Numbered from the stretch's first letter, positions 25,128 to 34,749 are shown. The stretch is DNA of 38,544 nt from Pseudomonadota bacterium (GCA_963205005.1 CAUJHW010000004.1:1-38544); one strand, 5' to 3'. Program-made: numbers and translations. Notes: a model not told the origin generated them from the letters alone.

Positions 25128-25747
25128 GGCTTTCCCGTGAAGACCCGGAAGTAGGGCTCCCCGGCGATCGCCAGCATCTCGGTATCGCCACTGGTGTCAC
25201 CGTAGGCCGCCCGCACCCGCAGCGCGGGGCCGTAGGCGGCGGTCAGCCGGTCGACCTTCTCCGGCCCCCGGCAGTTGGGAGACGCGAAGGCCCCGGTCAC
25301 CCGGTCCAGGGCGTCGAACTCCAGTCGGGTCCCGATCAGGTCGTCGGCGCCCAGACCGCGCGCGAACGGAGCCACGATCAGGTCAGGCGAGGCGGTGACG
25401 ATCACCAGCCGCACCCGCTCGTTCCGCCAGCGCTTCCAGGCCATCACCGCGTCCGGCCGCAGCAGGCTGCGCGAATGCATCTCGGCGAAGCGGCGCGCGT
25501 CGGCTTCCAGACGCTCGCGGGTCACACCCCTGAGGAATTCGCGCACGGCGGCGGCCTTGATGCGCCCCCGGTCGCGGTGAATCAGGTAGGCGAACGCCGC
25601 GGGAACCAGCCGCAGGCCGCCGAGCACCCAACGGGGGGCCGGCGTCCGCCATTTCAGGAAGGCCGTGAAACTGTCCCGGGTCGTCAGCGTACCGTCGAAA
25701 TCGAAGGCGACGATGGGTCCGTCCGATGGCGGAGCGTCTTGTGCCAT
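25124..25747 (-). CDS. cicA: HAD-IB family phosphatase, CicA-like
   Basis: The 207-residue protein is a HAD subfamily IB enzyme (phosphoserine phosphatase-like). Motif I is VAFDFDGTLTTRDSF with Asp16 and Asp18, motif II is VIVTASPDLIV, the lysine motif is seen in CRGPEKVDRL and motif IV in AAYGDTSGDTEML. In Caulobacter crescentus a HAD protein called CicA, whose dosage affects cell growth and shape, is encoded between clpP and clpX, so position and family support the name here. The ATG at 25747 is chosen as the family start. It is divergent from clpX across 221 bases and overlaps the downstream 86-residue gene by four bases. Confidence 0.85.
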   Translation of the reverse strand: MAQDAPPSDGPIVAFDFDGTLTTRDSFTAFLKWRTPAPRWVLGGLRLVPAAFAYLIHRDRGRIKAAAVREFLRGVTRERLEADARRFAEMHSRSLLRPDAVMAWKRWRNERVRLVIVTASPDLIVAPFARGLGADDLIGTRLEFDALDRVTGAFASPNCRGPEKVDRLTAAYGPALRVRAAYGDTSGDTEMLAIAGEPYFRVFTGKP

Positions 25748-25968
25748 CCTGGCGCGTTTCCCATTTGGAAAGACGTGACGCCCATGGTTCGGACGTCTCG
25801 CCGCTTTTCTCGCTCCGGTGAGCGAAGGCTTGTGATCGAGGCGCGGATCGGGGAATGTCAAGACTTGGACAACCCGCGGCGCGTAATCTGCAGTGTCAGG
25901 GCGCAGAGGCCCCGGGACGAGGTAGGTCAGACGACCGGCCGGCTTCGTCGTAAAAGTGAGATGAGACC

Positions 25969-27231
<1,263 letters not shown>

Positions 27232-27255
27232 TCCTATAGCCTTCAGCGAAACGCC

Positions 27256-27287
27256 AAGGCCCCGCAGGAATCCTGCGGGGCCTTTTC
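27256..27287 (+). terminator. Rho-independent terminator of clpX
   Basis: GGCCCCGCAGG and CCTGCGGGGCC form an 11-bp stem with an AAT loop, followed by TTTTC. It lies 24 bases after the clpX stop. Confidence 0.92.
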
Positions 27288-27333
27288 GATTCAGCGGCTT
27301 GCCCAGATATGATGATCGTCATCTAGTCGCAGC

Positions 27334-28059
27334 ATGACAGCCAGATCGATCATCGTCATCGGCGCCGGAGACGCCCTTGGGGGCTCCGTCGCCCGGCGCT
27401 TCGCCCGCGAGGGCTTCGACGCCGTCATCGTCCGCCGCAATGCCGACCAGCTCGAGCCCCTCGCCGAGGCCATCCGCGCCGAAGGGGGCCGCGCCCATCC
27501 CTTCGGCGTCGACGCCCGCAAGGAGGAGGAGATGGTCGCCCTGTTCGACCGGGTGGAGGCCGACATCGCGCCCATCGGCGCCTGCGTGTTCAACATCGGG
27601 GCGAACGTGCGCTTCCCGATCGCCGACACCACCAGTCGGGTGTTCTTCAAGGTCTGGGAGATGGCGTGCTTCGGCGGATTCCTGGCCGGTCGCGAGGCCG
27701 CGAAGAAGATGACCCCGCGGGGCGAGGGCACCATCATCTTCACAGGCGCCACCGCCAGCATCCGCGGCCGCGAGGGCTTCGCGGCCTTCGCCTCGGCCAA
27801 GCACGGCCTGCGGGCCGTGGCCCAGAGCATGGCCCGGGAACTGGGGCCGAAGGGTATCCACGTGGCCCACACCGTCATCGACGGGCCTATCGACACCGCT
27901 TTCATCCGCGACAATTTCCCGGATCGCTACGCCCTGAAGGACCAGGACGGACTCCTCAACCCCGATCACATCGCCGACGCCTACTGGTCGCTGCACGCCC
28001 AGCCGCGCGACGCCTGGACCCATGAGCTGGACCTGCGCCCCTGGATGGAGAGCTTCTGA
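27334..28059 (+). CDS. Short-chain dehydrogenase/reductase-like protein with Phe in place of the catalytic Tyr
   Basis: The 241-residue protein has the SDR Rossmann fold: the cofactor loop reads VIGAGDALGGSVARRF (8-23), near TGxxxGIG but altered, and NIGAN (87-91) corresponds to the NNAG motif. At the active site the usual YxxxK appears as F152-A-S-A-K156, so the proton-donating tyrosine is replaced by phenylalanine while the lysine stays. Close relatives with the same change exist, so it is not likely a base error. The reaction is uncertain and may not be a normal alcohol dehydrogenase. Its TGA overlaps the ATG of the next gene by one base, forming an operon with a 2-hydroxychromene isomerase-like gene. 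Confidence 0.87.
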   Translation: MTARSIIVIGAGDALGGSVARRFAREGFDAVIVRRNADQLEPLAEAIRAEGGRAHPFGVDARKEEEMVALFDRVEADIAPIGACVFNIGANVRFPIADTTSRVFFKVWEMACFGGFLAGREAAKKMTPRGEGTIIFTGATASIRGREGFAAFASAKHGLRAVAQSMARELGPKGIHVAHTVIDGPIDTAFIRDNFPDRYALKDQDGLLNPDHIADAYWSLHAQPRDAWTHELDLRPWMESF

Positions 28060-28646
28060 TGCCCAAGACCCTCGAATTCCTGTTCGATTTCGGAAGCCCC
28101 GCCACCTACCTGGCGCACAAGGCGATGCCTGGCCTCATCCAGCGGACAGGGGCGCATGTGGAATACGTGCCGATGCTGCTGGGCGGGGTGTTCAAGGCCA
28201 CCGGAAACGCCTCGCCGGCCCAGGTCCCGGCAAAGGGCGCCTGGATGAACCGCGACCTGGCGCGCTGGGCGGCCCGTCGGGGTACGGTCTTCAACCGCAA
28301 CCCGTTCTTTCCGATCAACACCCTGCACCTGATGCGCGGAGCCGCGGGATTGAAGGACGATCCGCGGTTCATGGCCTATGTGGATGCGGTCTTTGACGCG
28401 ATGTGGCTGGACCCGAAGAATCTCGGTGATCCCGCTGAAATGGTTCCGGTTCTGGCCCGCGCCGGTGTCAGTGTGGATGCGTTCCGGGAGCTGACCGCCC
28501 GCGATGACGTCAAGGACCGACTGAAGACCGGCACCGAGGCCGCGGTCGCCCGCGGCGCTTTCGGGGCGCCCACCTTTTTCGTCGGCGACGAGATGTTCTT
28601 CGGCCAGGACCGGCTGGACTTCATCGAGGAAGCGCTGGCCGCCTGA
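28059..28646 (+). CDS. 2-hydroxychromene-2-carboxylate isomerase-like (kappa-class GST family)
   Basis: The 195-residue protein is a thioredoxin-fold enzyme of the DsbA-like kappa glutathione transferase group, which includes the isomerase that acts in naphthalene breakdown. The family start LEFLFDFGSPATYLAHK carries the likely catalytic Ser13, and the end has the cis-proline stretch GAFGAPTFFVGDEMFFGQDRL. It probably uses glutathione to isomerise or detoxify aromatic or reactive compounds; no ring-cleavage genes are present, so naphthalene itself is not implied. It overlaps the SDR-like gene by one base and is followed by a VOC gene 24 bases later. Confidence 0.9.
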   Translation: MPKTLEFLFDFGSPATYLAHKAMPGLIQRTGAHVEYVPMLLGGVFKATGNASPAQVPAKGAWMNRDLARWAARRGTVFNRNPFFPINTLHLMRGAAGLKDDPRFMAYVDAVFDAMWLDPKNLGDPAEMVPVLARAGVSVDAFRELTARDDVKDRLKTGTEAAVARGAFGAPTFFVGDEMFFGQDRLDFIEEALAA

Positions 28647-28670
28647 GGGCCGGCCGGGCAGACTGGCGCC

Positions 28671-29057
28671 ATGTCGCTGATCCGGGCTCTCGACCACGTC
28701 AACATCCGCACCAACGATCTCGCGGCGACGAAGGCGCTGTTCGTCGACGTCCTGGGACTGTCGGAGGGCTGGCGGCCGCCGTTCCCGTTCCCGGGCGCGT
28801 GGCTCTACGCCGGCGGCAAGGACGTGGTGCATCTGGTGGGGGTGGAGACGGCCGCGACATCTTCCGACGGCTCGGCGCTGGATCACTTCGCCTTCGACAT
28901 CGGAGATTTTGACGACGCGCTGCGGCGGATCGAGGCGACCGGGCTGACCTTTCGCGCCACGGCCACGCCGGGAACCTCGGTGAAGCAGATCTTCGTGCGC
29001 GACAACAACGGCGTGACCATCGAGCTGAACTGGAAAGGCGACCGGCCGCGGGGGTAG
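28671..29057 (+). CDS. VOC family (glyoxalase/dioxygenase fold) protein
   Basis: The 128-residue protein has the paired beta-alpha-beta units of the vicinal-oxygen-chelate superfamily. Likely metal ligands are His9 (RALDHVNIRT), His72 (ALDHFAFDI) and Glu118 (GVTIELNW). Such proteins are glyoxalases, fosfomycin resistance enzymes, epimerases or extradiol dioxygenases; this sequence does not decide between them. It follows the isomerase-like gene closely, so a shared role in processing reactive carbonyl or aromatic compounds with glutathione is a fair guess. A 300-base gap then precedes lon. Confidence 0.85.
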   Translation: MSLIRALDHVNIRTNDLAATKALFVDVLGLSEGWRPPFPFPGAWLYAGGKDVVHLVGVETAATSSDGSALDHFAFDIGDFDDALRRIEATGLTFRATATPGTSVKQIFVRDNNGVTIELNWKGDRPRG

Positions 29058-29205
29058 GGCCAGGCTTCACTTGAGCCGGATGCCGGGAATTCCTATCTGG
29101 GGCCTGTGTTCGGGGCCTGGCCTTGTGCGCCGCCTCGCGTCTTTTCCGGAAAGCCCGCCGTAACGGCGACCATGGGACGCAGTGTCGCGCAGGGTTCCTG
29201 CATCG

Positions 29206-29297
29206 CTTGAAAGGCGCTGGAAACCGTCCACATAAAACATCGAACAACCGCCGAGGTCCGGCGGACGGAGCGTCCGACTCAAGCGCATCGTTTGAGT
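29206..29297 (+). promoter_or_regulatory. Probable heat-shock promoter and leader hairpins before lon
   Basis: CTTGAAA (29206-29212) and CCACATAA (about 29228-29235) are 16 bases apart and resemble an alphaproteobacterial sigma-32 promoter. Just downstream are two adjoining stems: CGGACG-GAG-CGTCCG (29262-29276) and ACTCAA/TTGAGT (29277-29297). The lon ATG follows at 29358 behind the ribosome site AGGAG. The remaining part of the 300-base gap (29058-29205) shows nothing I can name. Confidence 0.45.
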
Positions 29298-29357
29298 GAC
29301 CACGATCCGGTAAGGCGAGGTCCGTTAGTCTCGGGCCCGCCAGGAGTTTAGAGCGCT

Positions 29358-31754
29358 ATGTCTGAGATCAAGATTCTGCCCATCCTGCCGCTGCGGGACA
29401 TCGTGGTCTTCCCGCACCAGCCCGTTCCGCTGTTCGTCGGGCGGGAAAAGTCCGTGCGCGCGCTGGAAGAAGCCATGCGCGCCGAGGGCAAGCAGATCCT
29501 CCTGGCCACCCAGAAGGACAAGGACGACGACGATCCGTCGCCGAACGCCATCTATGACGTGGGCGTGGTCGCCACGATCCTGCAGCTGCTGAAGCTGCCC
29601 GACGGCACCGTGAAGGTGCTGGTCGAGGGCAAGGCTCGCGCCGGCGTCACCCGCTTCACCTCGTCAGGCGAGTACTACGAGGCCGAGATCGCGATGGTCC
29701 AGGAAGACGGCGTCGGCTCGCCCGAGGCCGAGGCCCTGAGCCGTGCGGTGATCGAACAGTTCGAAAACTACGTGAAACTGAACAAGAAGGTGCCGCCCGA
29801 GGCCCTGGCCGCCATCCCGCAGATCGACAACCCCTCGGAGCTGGCCGACCGCATCGCCGGCCACCTGTCGGTGAAGATCGCCGAGAAGCAGCAACTGCTG
29901 GAAGTCTTCAACGTCGTGAAGCGTCTGGAGAAGGTCTACGCCCTGATGGAGGGCGAGATCTCGGTGATGCAGACCGAGAAGAAGATCCGCAACCGCGTGA
30001 AGCGGCAGATGGAGAAGACCCAGCGCGAGTACTATCTGAACGAGCAGATGAAGGCGATCCAGCGCGAGCTGGGCGAGCAGGACGATCAGCGCGACGAGCT
30101 GATGGAGCTCGAGAAGCGCATCAAGAAGACAAAGCTATCCAAGGAGGCCCGCACCAAGGCGGACGCCGAGCTGAAGAAGCTGCGCAACATGAGCCCGATG
30201 TCGGCGGAGTCGACGGTCGTCCGGAACTACCTGGACTGGCTGCTGTCGATCCCGTGGGGCAAGGGCAAGATGAAGCCCATCGACCTGAACAAGGCCGAGG
30301 CGATCCTCGAGGAGGATCACTACGGCCTGGAGAAGGTGAAGGAGCGGATCCTCGAGTACCTGGCGGTGCAGTCACGCGTCGGCTCCCTGAAGGGCCCGAT
30401 TCTCTGCCTCGTCGGGCCTCCGGGCGTCGGCAAGACCTCGCTCGGGCGTTCGATCGCCAAGGCGACCCAGCGCGAGTTCGTGCGGGTGTCGCTGGGCGGC
30501 GTGCGTGACGAGGCCGAGATCCGCGGTCACCGCCGGACCTACATCGGCTCAATGCCCGGCAAGATCATCCAGTCGATGAAGAAGGCCAAGTCGACCAACG
30601 CCTTCTTCCTGCTGGATGAGATCGACAAGATGGGCTCCGACTATCGGGGCGACCCGTCGTCGGCGCTGCTTGAGGTTCTGGACCCGGCGCAGAACTCCAC
30701 CTTCGGGGACCATTACCTCGAGGTGGACTACGACCTGTCGCCGGTCATGTTCGTGACCACGGCCAACTCGCTCAACATGCCCCAGCCCCTGCTGGACCGC
30801 ATGGAGATCATCCGCATCCCCGGCTACACCGAGGACGAGAAGGTCGAGATCGCCAAGCGGCACATCCTGCCCAAGCTGACCAAGGACCACGGCCTGTCGC
30901 CGGAAGAGTTCGTGGTGCCGGAAGACGCCATCCGCGGCCTGATCCGCTACTACACCCGCGAGGCCGGCGTCCGGAGCCTGGAGCGTGAGCTGGGCAACCT
31001 GGCGCGCAAGGTGGTCCGCGACCTCGGCCGCGAGTCGGTGACCACGATCACCATCGATGACGCGCGGCTGGCCAAGTATGCGGGCGTGCAGAAGTACCGC
31101 TACGGCGAGACTGACGCCGAGGACGCCGTGGGCATCATCACGGGCCTCGCCTGGACCGAGTTCGGCGGCGACATCCTGACCATCGAGGCGGTCAAGATGC
31201 CCGGCAAGGGTCGGATGTCCATCACGGGCAACCTGAAGGACGTGATGAAGGAATCGATCGCGGCGGCGAACAGCTATGTCCGCAGCCGGGCGACGAAGTT
31301 CGGCATCGAGCCGCCGTCCTTCGAGCGCACCGACGTCCACATCCACGTGCCGGATGGCGCCACGCCCAAGGACGGCCCGTCGGCCGGCGCCGCGATGGCC
31401 ACCGCCATCGTCTCGGTGCTGACCGGCATCCCGATCCGCGCCGACATCGCCATGACCGGCGAGGTCACCCTGCGTGGCCGGGTGACCGCCATCGGCGGCC
31501 TGAAGGAGAAGCTGCTCGCGGCCCTGCGCTCCGGCGTGAAGACCGTCCTGATCCCGCAGGAGAACGAGAAGGACCTGGCCGACATCCCCGACAACGTGAA
31601 GTCGGCGCTCGAGATCATCCCGGTCAGCACCATGGACGAGGTCCTCGCCAAGGCCCTGGTCCGCCAGCCGGTGGCGATCGAATGGACCGAGGTCGTGCCG
31701 GTGGCCGTGGTCGCCGACGACGGCGATTCCTCGGACGCCATGCGGGCGCACTAG
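29358..31754 (+). CDS. lon: ATP-dependent Lon protease
   Basis: Lon degrades misfolded and regulatory proteins (in Caulobacter DnaA, CcrM and SciP). The 798-residue length is normal for the bacterial enzyme. The N-terminal substrate domain begins ILPILPLRDIVVFPHQPVPL; a coiled-coil region lies at about 200-280; the AAA+ domain has Walker A GPPGVGKTSLGRS near 353 and Walker B FFLLDEIDKM; the protease domain has the Ser-Lys dyad at Ser675 (KDGPSAGAAMA) and Lys718 (GGLKEKLLAALRSG), at the 43-residue spacing seen in E. coli Lon. A possible heat-shock promoter lies upstream, and a long hairpin follows. Confidence 0.98.
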   Translation: MSEIKILPILPLRDIVVFPHQPVPLFVGREKSVRALEEAMRAEGKQILLATQKDKDDDDPSPNAIYDVGVVATILQLLKLPDGTVKVLVEGKARAGVTRFTSSGEYYEAEIAMVQEDGVGSPEAEALSRAVIEQFENYVKLNKKVPPEALAAIPQIDNPSELADRIAGHLSVKIAEKQQLLEVFNVVKRLEKVYALMEGEISVMQTEKKIRNRVKRQMEKTQREYYLNEQMKAIQRELGEQDDQRDELMELEKRIKKTKLSKEARTKADAELKKLRNMSPMSAESTVVRNYLDWLLSIPWGKGKMKPIDLNKAEAILEEDHYGLEKVKERILEYLAVQSRVGSLKGPILCLVGPPGVGKTSLGRSIAKATQREFVRVSLGGVRDEAEIRGHRRTYIGSMPGKIIQSMKKAKSTNAFFLLDEIDKMGSDYRGDPSSALLEVLDPAQNSTFGDHYLEVDYDLSPVMFVTTANSLNMPQPLLDRMEIIRIPGYTEDEKVEIAKRHILPKLTKDHGLSPEEFVVPEDAIRGLIRYYTREAGVRSLERELGNLARKVVRDLGRESVTTITIDDARLAKYAGVQKYRYGETDAEDAVGIITGLAWTEFGGDILTIEAVKMPGKGRMSITGNLKDVMKESIAAANSYVRSRATKFGIEPPSFERTDVHIHVPDGATPKDGPSAGAAMATAIVSVLTGIPIRADIAMTGEVTLRGRVTAIGGLKEKLLAALRSGVKTVLIPQENEKDLADIPDNVKSALEIIPVSTMDEVLAKALVRQPVAIEWTEVVPVAVVADDGDSSDAMRAH

Positions 31755-31764
31755 ATTCGAAAGT

Positions 31765-31812
31765 TCCGTATCTTCCGGGGGCCGGCCCACGCGCGGGCCC
31801 CCGGAATACGGA
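31765..31812 (+). terminator. Long hairpin after lon
   Basis: TTCCGGGGGCC pairs with GGCCCCCGGAA, and the outer TCCGTA/TACGGA arms extend the stem across a 2-base bulge; total span 48 bases. It begins 11 bases after the lon stop. There is no strong T-run, but position and stability fit a terminator. Confidence 0.7.
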
Positions 31813-31872
31813 GCTGACGATCAAATTCTGTGACAGCCGGGCGGCGCGGGATGATTCCCGCGCCGCTGCCGT

Positions 31873-31901
31873 TTGACGGGCGCGCCCGGACAGGCCTTAA
31901 T
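31873..31901 (+). promoter_or_regulatory. Probable promoter of the HU gene
   Basis: TTGACG (31873-31878) and CTTAAT (31896-31901) are 17 bases apart, matching sigma-70 consensus at five and four of six bases. It lies 77 bases before the HU ATG and between the lon hairpin and the gene. Confidence 0.55.
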
Positions 31902-31977
31902 TCGCCCCAAGGCGTTGGAGGGCGGGGGCCCAAGACCCTCCACGTCAAAAATAAGACTGGGCTGGGAGCAAACGCAT

Positions 31978-32253
31978 ATGACGAAAGCCGAACTCGTATC
32001 GGCGATCGCCGACAAGGCTGGCCTGAACAGGGCTCAGGCCAAGGAGGCGCTGGACGCCTTCATCGCATCGGTGTCCACCACGCTCAAGGCGGGGGACGAG
32101 GTGCGACTCGTCGGCTTCGGAAGTTTCGTGCCGGTCAGGCGCGCCGCGGGCGTCGCCCGCAATCCCCGCACCGGGGAAAAGGTGAAGCGACCCGCGACAC
32201 AGACCTGCCGGTTCCGGGTCGGCGATTCCCTGAAGAGCACTCTGAACAGCTGA
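31978..32253 (+). CDS. hup: HU family DNA-binding protein
   Basis: HU is a small dimeric nucleoid protein that bends DNA. The 91-residue product begins MTKAELVSAIADKAGLNRAQ and shows the core GDEVRLVGFGSFVPVRRAAG and the DNA-binding arm with ARNPRTGEKVKRP. It departs slightly at the end (ATQTCRFRVGDSLKSTLNS), where most HU proteins have KAGKALKDAVN, and it has one cysteine; it may be a secondary HU copy. The ATG at 31978 follows GGGAG and is chosen over an upstream TTG that lies in the promoter. Its place after lon is common in proteobacteria. Confidence 0.95.
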   Translation: MTKAELVSAIADKAGLNRAQAKEALDAFIASVSTTLKAGDEVRLVGFGSFVPVRRAAGVARNPRTGEKVKRPATQTCRFRVGDSLKSTLNS

Positions 32254-32276
32254 CCGCCCGGATCGGGCGGGCGAGG

Positions 32277-32305
32277 GGCGGCCGTGGAGAGCGGCCGCCT
32301 TTTCG
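32277..32305 (+). terminator. Rho-independent terminator of the HU gene
   Basis: GGCGGCCG (32277-32284) pairs with CGGCCGCC (32292-32299), followed by TTTTCG. It lies 24 bases after the HU stop. Confidence 0.88.
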
Positions 32306-32339
32306 TTTGCCCGGCGGGGCAGGGCGGGATAGTCACGCC

Positions 32340-32460
32340 TCCTCTTCGGGGAGTAGCCGTCCGCGCGACAGCGGAGCCCGCGTCAACAGACTTGGTCCTT
32401 CCGGGCCATGGCGCGTGCGGCAGGCCTCAGGGCCTGGATTGGCGAGACCGGCGATGCAGC
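32340..32460 (+). ncRNA. yybP-ykoY manganese riboswitch
   Basis: Several conserved elements of this riboswitch class are present in order: GGGGAGTAGC at 32348-32357, the GTCAACAGACT segment at about 32382-32392, GGCGCGT at about 32410-32416, and ATTGGCGAGACC ending near 32449. The class binds Mn2+ and commonly controls cation exporters of the MntP and TMEM165/GDT1 types; here the next gene is a GDT1-type transporter, 71 bases after the element. The exact ends are approximate. Between the element and the gene is a 10-bp hairpin (32474-32483 with 32509-32518) ending next to the ribosome site GGGAG, a probable expression platform. Confidence 0.87.
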
Positions 32461-32531
32461 CTCCATAGCCTTCGGGCGCGGCGGAGGTCCTTGCGTCGTC
32501 GTGTTCTTCGCCGCGCCCCGGGAGTATCACC

Positions 32532-33098
32532 TTGGAAGCCTTCCTCATCTCCACCGGCCTCGTGGCCGTCGCCGAAATTGGCGACAAGACCCAGCTGCTC
32601 GCCATGATCCTGGCCGCGCGGTTCCGAAAACCCGTGCCGATCATCCTTGGCATCTTCGTCGCCACCATCCTCAATCACAGCCTGGCCGCGGCGCTGGGGG
32701 TGCTGGTCTCGAAGTGGCTCGGCGGTTCGGCCTTCCAGATCCTGGTGGGTGTCGGCTTCATCGCCATGGCCCTCTGGGCGCTGGTCCCGGACAAGGACGA
32801 CGAGGCGGCGGGCGCGCGCACCGCCGGGGGCGTGTTCCTGACCACCCTCGTGGCCTTCTTCCTGGTGGAGATCGGCGACAAGACCCAGATCGCCACCACC
32901 CTGCTGGCCGCGCGGTTCCAGAACATCGCCGTCGTCGCTGCGGGCACCACCGTGGGCATGATGTTGGCCAATGTGCCGGCGGTGTTCCTGGGCGAGGCGG
33001 CGACCAGGATCGTGCCGCTGAAGTACGTGCGCATCACCGCGGCGATGATCTTCGCGGGGCTTGGCATCTGGGTGCTGGCCATGGCCTTCCTCAACTGA
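32532..33098 (+). CDS. TMEM165/GDT1 family cation transporter, probable manganese exporter
   Basis: The 188-residue inner-membrane protein has two similar halves, each with the signature EIGDKTQ (15-21 and 113-119) in a transmembrane helix. About six membrane helices are visible. GDT1/TMEM165 proteins exchange Mn2+ or Ca2+ for protons; bacterial members such as MneA export manganese. The upstream yybP-ykoY riboswitch strongly supports manganese efflux turned on by excess metal. It starts with TTG at 32532 behind the ribosome site GGGAG; no closer ATG exists. A short gap of 40 bases separates it from the peptide transporter gene, which has its own ribosome site. Confidence 0.93.
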   Translation: MEAFLISTGLVAVAEIGDKTQLLAMILAARFRKPVPIILGIFVATILNHSLAAALGVLVSKWLGGSAFQILVGVGFIAMALWALVPDKDDEAAGARTAGGVFLTTLVAFFLVEIGDKTQIATTLLAARFQNIAVVAAGTTVGMMLANVPAVFLGEAATRIVPLKYVRITAAMIFAGLGIWVLAMAFLN

Positions 33099-33138
33099 GA
33101 AATTCGAGGCTAAGCTTCGGCCGGGTCTGGAGAATCCG

Positions 33139-34575
33139 ATGACAGCCGCCGCAACCGCCGAGGCCGATGACAAGGCCTTCTTCGGCCATCCGAAGGCCCT
33201 CGGCTTCCTGGCCTTCACCGAGGCCTGGGAGCGGTTCTCCTACTACGGGATGGTGGCCCTGCTGGTGCTCTACATGAGCAAGCAGCTGCTGCTGCCCGGG
33301 CATGTGGAGAACATCGTCGGGTTCGAGGGCGCGCGGTGGCTGGTCGAGCACACCTACGGCGGCGGCAAGACCATGACCGTCGTCGCCCTGGCCTCGGGCA
33401 TCTACGGTTTCTACTCCAGCACCGTCTACCTGACCCCATTCTTCGGCGGCCTGCTGGCCGACTGGGTGCTGGGACGGACCCGGACCGTGGTCCTGGGCGC
33501 CTTCCTGATGGCGGCGGGCCATTTCCTGATGGCTTTCGACGCCTCGTTCCTGGCGGCGCTCGCCTGCCTGATGCTCGGGTCGGGTTGTCTGAAGGGTAAC
33601 CTCGCCACCCAGGTGGGCGGGCTCTACCCGGCCACTGACAACCGGCGCGCCGACGCGTTCCAGATCTACTACATCGGCATCAACGCCGGGGCGATCTTCG
33701 GCCCGCCGGTGGCCAGCTACCTGGGCCAGGAGATCGACTGGCACTACGGATTCGGCGCGGCGGGCATCGGCATGCTGGTGTCGCTGGTCATCTACCTCCG
33801 GGGACGCCGCTACCTGCCGGCCGACCCGCCACGCCGCCGGCGCGCCACCGCCGCCGAAAAGGCGGTGCGTCCGCCGATGTCGAAGCGGGACGTCGCCGTC
33901 CTGGTCCTGCTGATGCTGCTGCTGCCGGTCCTTTCGCTCTCGGTCGTCGGCAACAACCAGATCCAGAACGGCCTCCTGATCTGGGCGGACCGCGACGTCG
34001 CCCTGCCGGTGATCTTCGGCAAGCCGATCCCTGCGGGAACCCTGATCGGCGTGGACTCGATCGTGTCCGTCTCCATCATCGGCCTGATGGTGCTGTTCTG
34101 GCGGGCGTGGGCCAAGCGCTTCCGGGAACCGGACGAGATGGGCAAGATCATCTTCGGCTGCTTCGCCGGGGCGGCCGGCGTTCTCTGCCTGGCCACGGGC
34201 GCCAGCCTCGCGGCGGCCACAGGCGCCAAGGTGGGGTTCGGCTGGCTCCTGGCCTTCCTGATCCTCAACGACATCGGTTTCGCCAACGTCCTGCCCGTCG
34301 GCCTGGCCCTTTATGCGCGCGCGGCGCCTGCGGCGGTCGCGGGATCCATCGTGGGCCTCTACTACCTCCACCTGTGGGCCGGGAACACGCTCGTCGGCTG
34401 GCTCGGCGGGTTGCTGGACAAGATACCGACGCCGCAGTTCTGGCTGCTGCACGCCGCCATCGTGGGCGCGGCGGGGGTCATCTTCTTCGTCGTGCGACTG
34501 GTGTTCGGCGGCCTTCTGCGCGGCGAGCCGGCCAAGCCGGACTTTGTGGCGGCCGACGCGGCCGAGACACCCTAG
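33139..34575 (+). CDS. POT/PTR2 family peptide MFS transporter
   Basis: The 478-residue inner-membrane protein has about 12-14 helices and belongs to the proton-dependent oligopeptide transporter family, which takes up di- and tripeptides. The family motif appears as EAWERFSYYGMVALLVLYM near residues 25-43 (the ExxERFxYYG signature); the second PTR2 region contains FQIYYIGINAGAIFGP. A central cytoplasmic loop (about 235-255) is rich in Arg. The ATG at 33139 is chosen from family alignment and the ribosome site GGAG. It follows the manganese transporter by 40 bases and might be read through from it, but a functional link is not evident. Confidence 0.93.
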   Translation: MTAAATAEADDKAFFGHPKALGFLAFTEAWERFSYYGMVALLVLYMSKQLLLPGHVENIVGFEGARWLVEHTYGGGKTMTVVALASGIYGFYSSTVYLTPFFGGLLADWVLGRTRTVVLGAFLMAAGHFLMAFDASFLAALACLMLGSGCLKGNLATQVGGLYPATDNRRADAFQIYYIGINAGAIFGPPVASYLGQEIDWHYGFGAAGIGMLVSLVIYLRGRRYLPADPPRRRRATAAEKAVRPPMSKRDVAVLVLLMLLLPVLSLSVVGNNQIQNGLLIWADRDVALPVIFGKPIPAGTLIGVDSIVSVSIIGLMVLFWRAWAKRFREPDEMGKIIFGCFAGAAGVLCLATGASLAAATGAKVGFGWLLAFLILNDIGFANVLPVGLALYARAAPAAVAGSIVGLYYLHLWAGNTLVGWLGGLLDKIPTPQFWLLHAAIVGAAGVIFFVVRLVFGGLLRGEPAKPDFVAADAAETP

Positions 34576-34611
34576 GCTTGGCCCCGCCACCTGGTCTAGA
34601 AGGCGGACATC

Positions 34612-34688
34612 GGGCGGCTAGCTCAGCTGGTTAGAGCACCTCGTTTACACCGAGGGGGTCGGGGGTTCGAATCCCTCGCCGCCCACCA
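34612..34688 (+). tRNA. tRNA-Val (anticodon TAC)
   Basis: The 77-base cloverleaf has acceptor arms GGGCGGC / GCCGCCC, a D-arm GCTC...GAGC, anticodon stem CCTCG/CGAGG around loop TTTACAC (anticodon TAC, valine), and the T-arm with TTCGAAT. The CCA end is encoded (34686-34688). Confidence 0.96.
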
Positions 34689-34749
34689 TCCTTCGCGCGC
34701 GACAGCGCTACGGCGGGGCAAGCCAGCCGGCGCGAAGGCGGGACGACTG

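Noticed and set aside
30549..31790. Reverse open frame of 413 codons opposite lon
   Set aside because: Shadow of the lon gene; no motif and no ribosome site.
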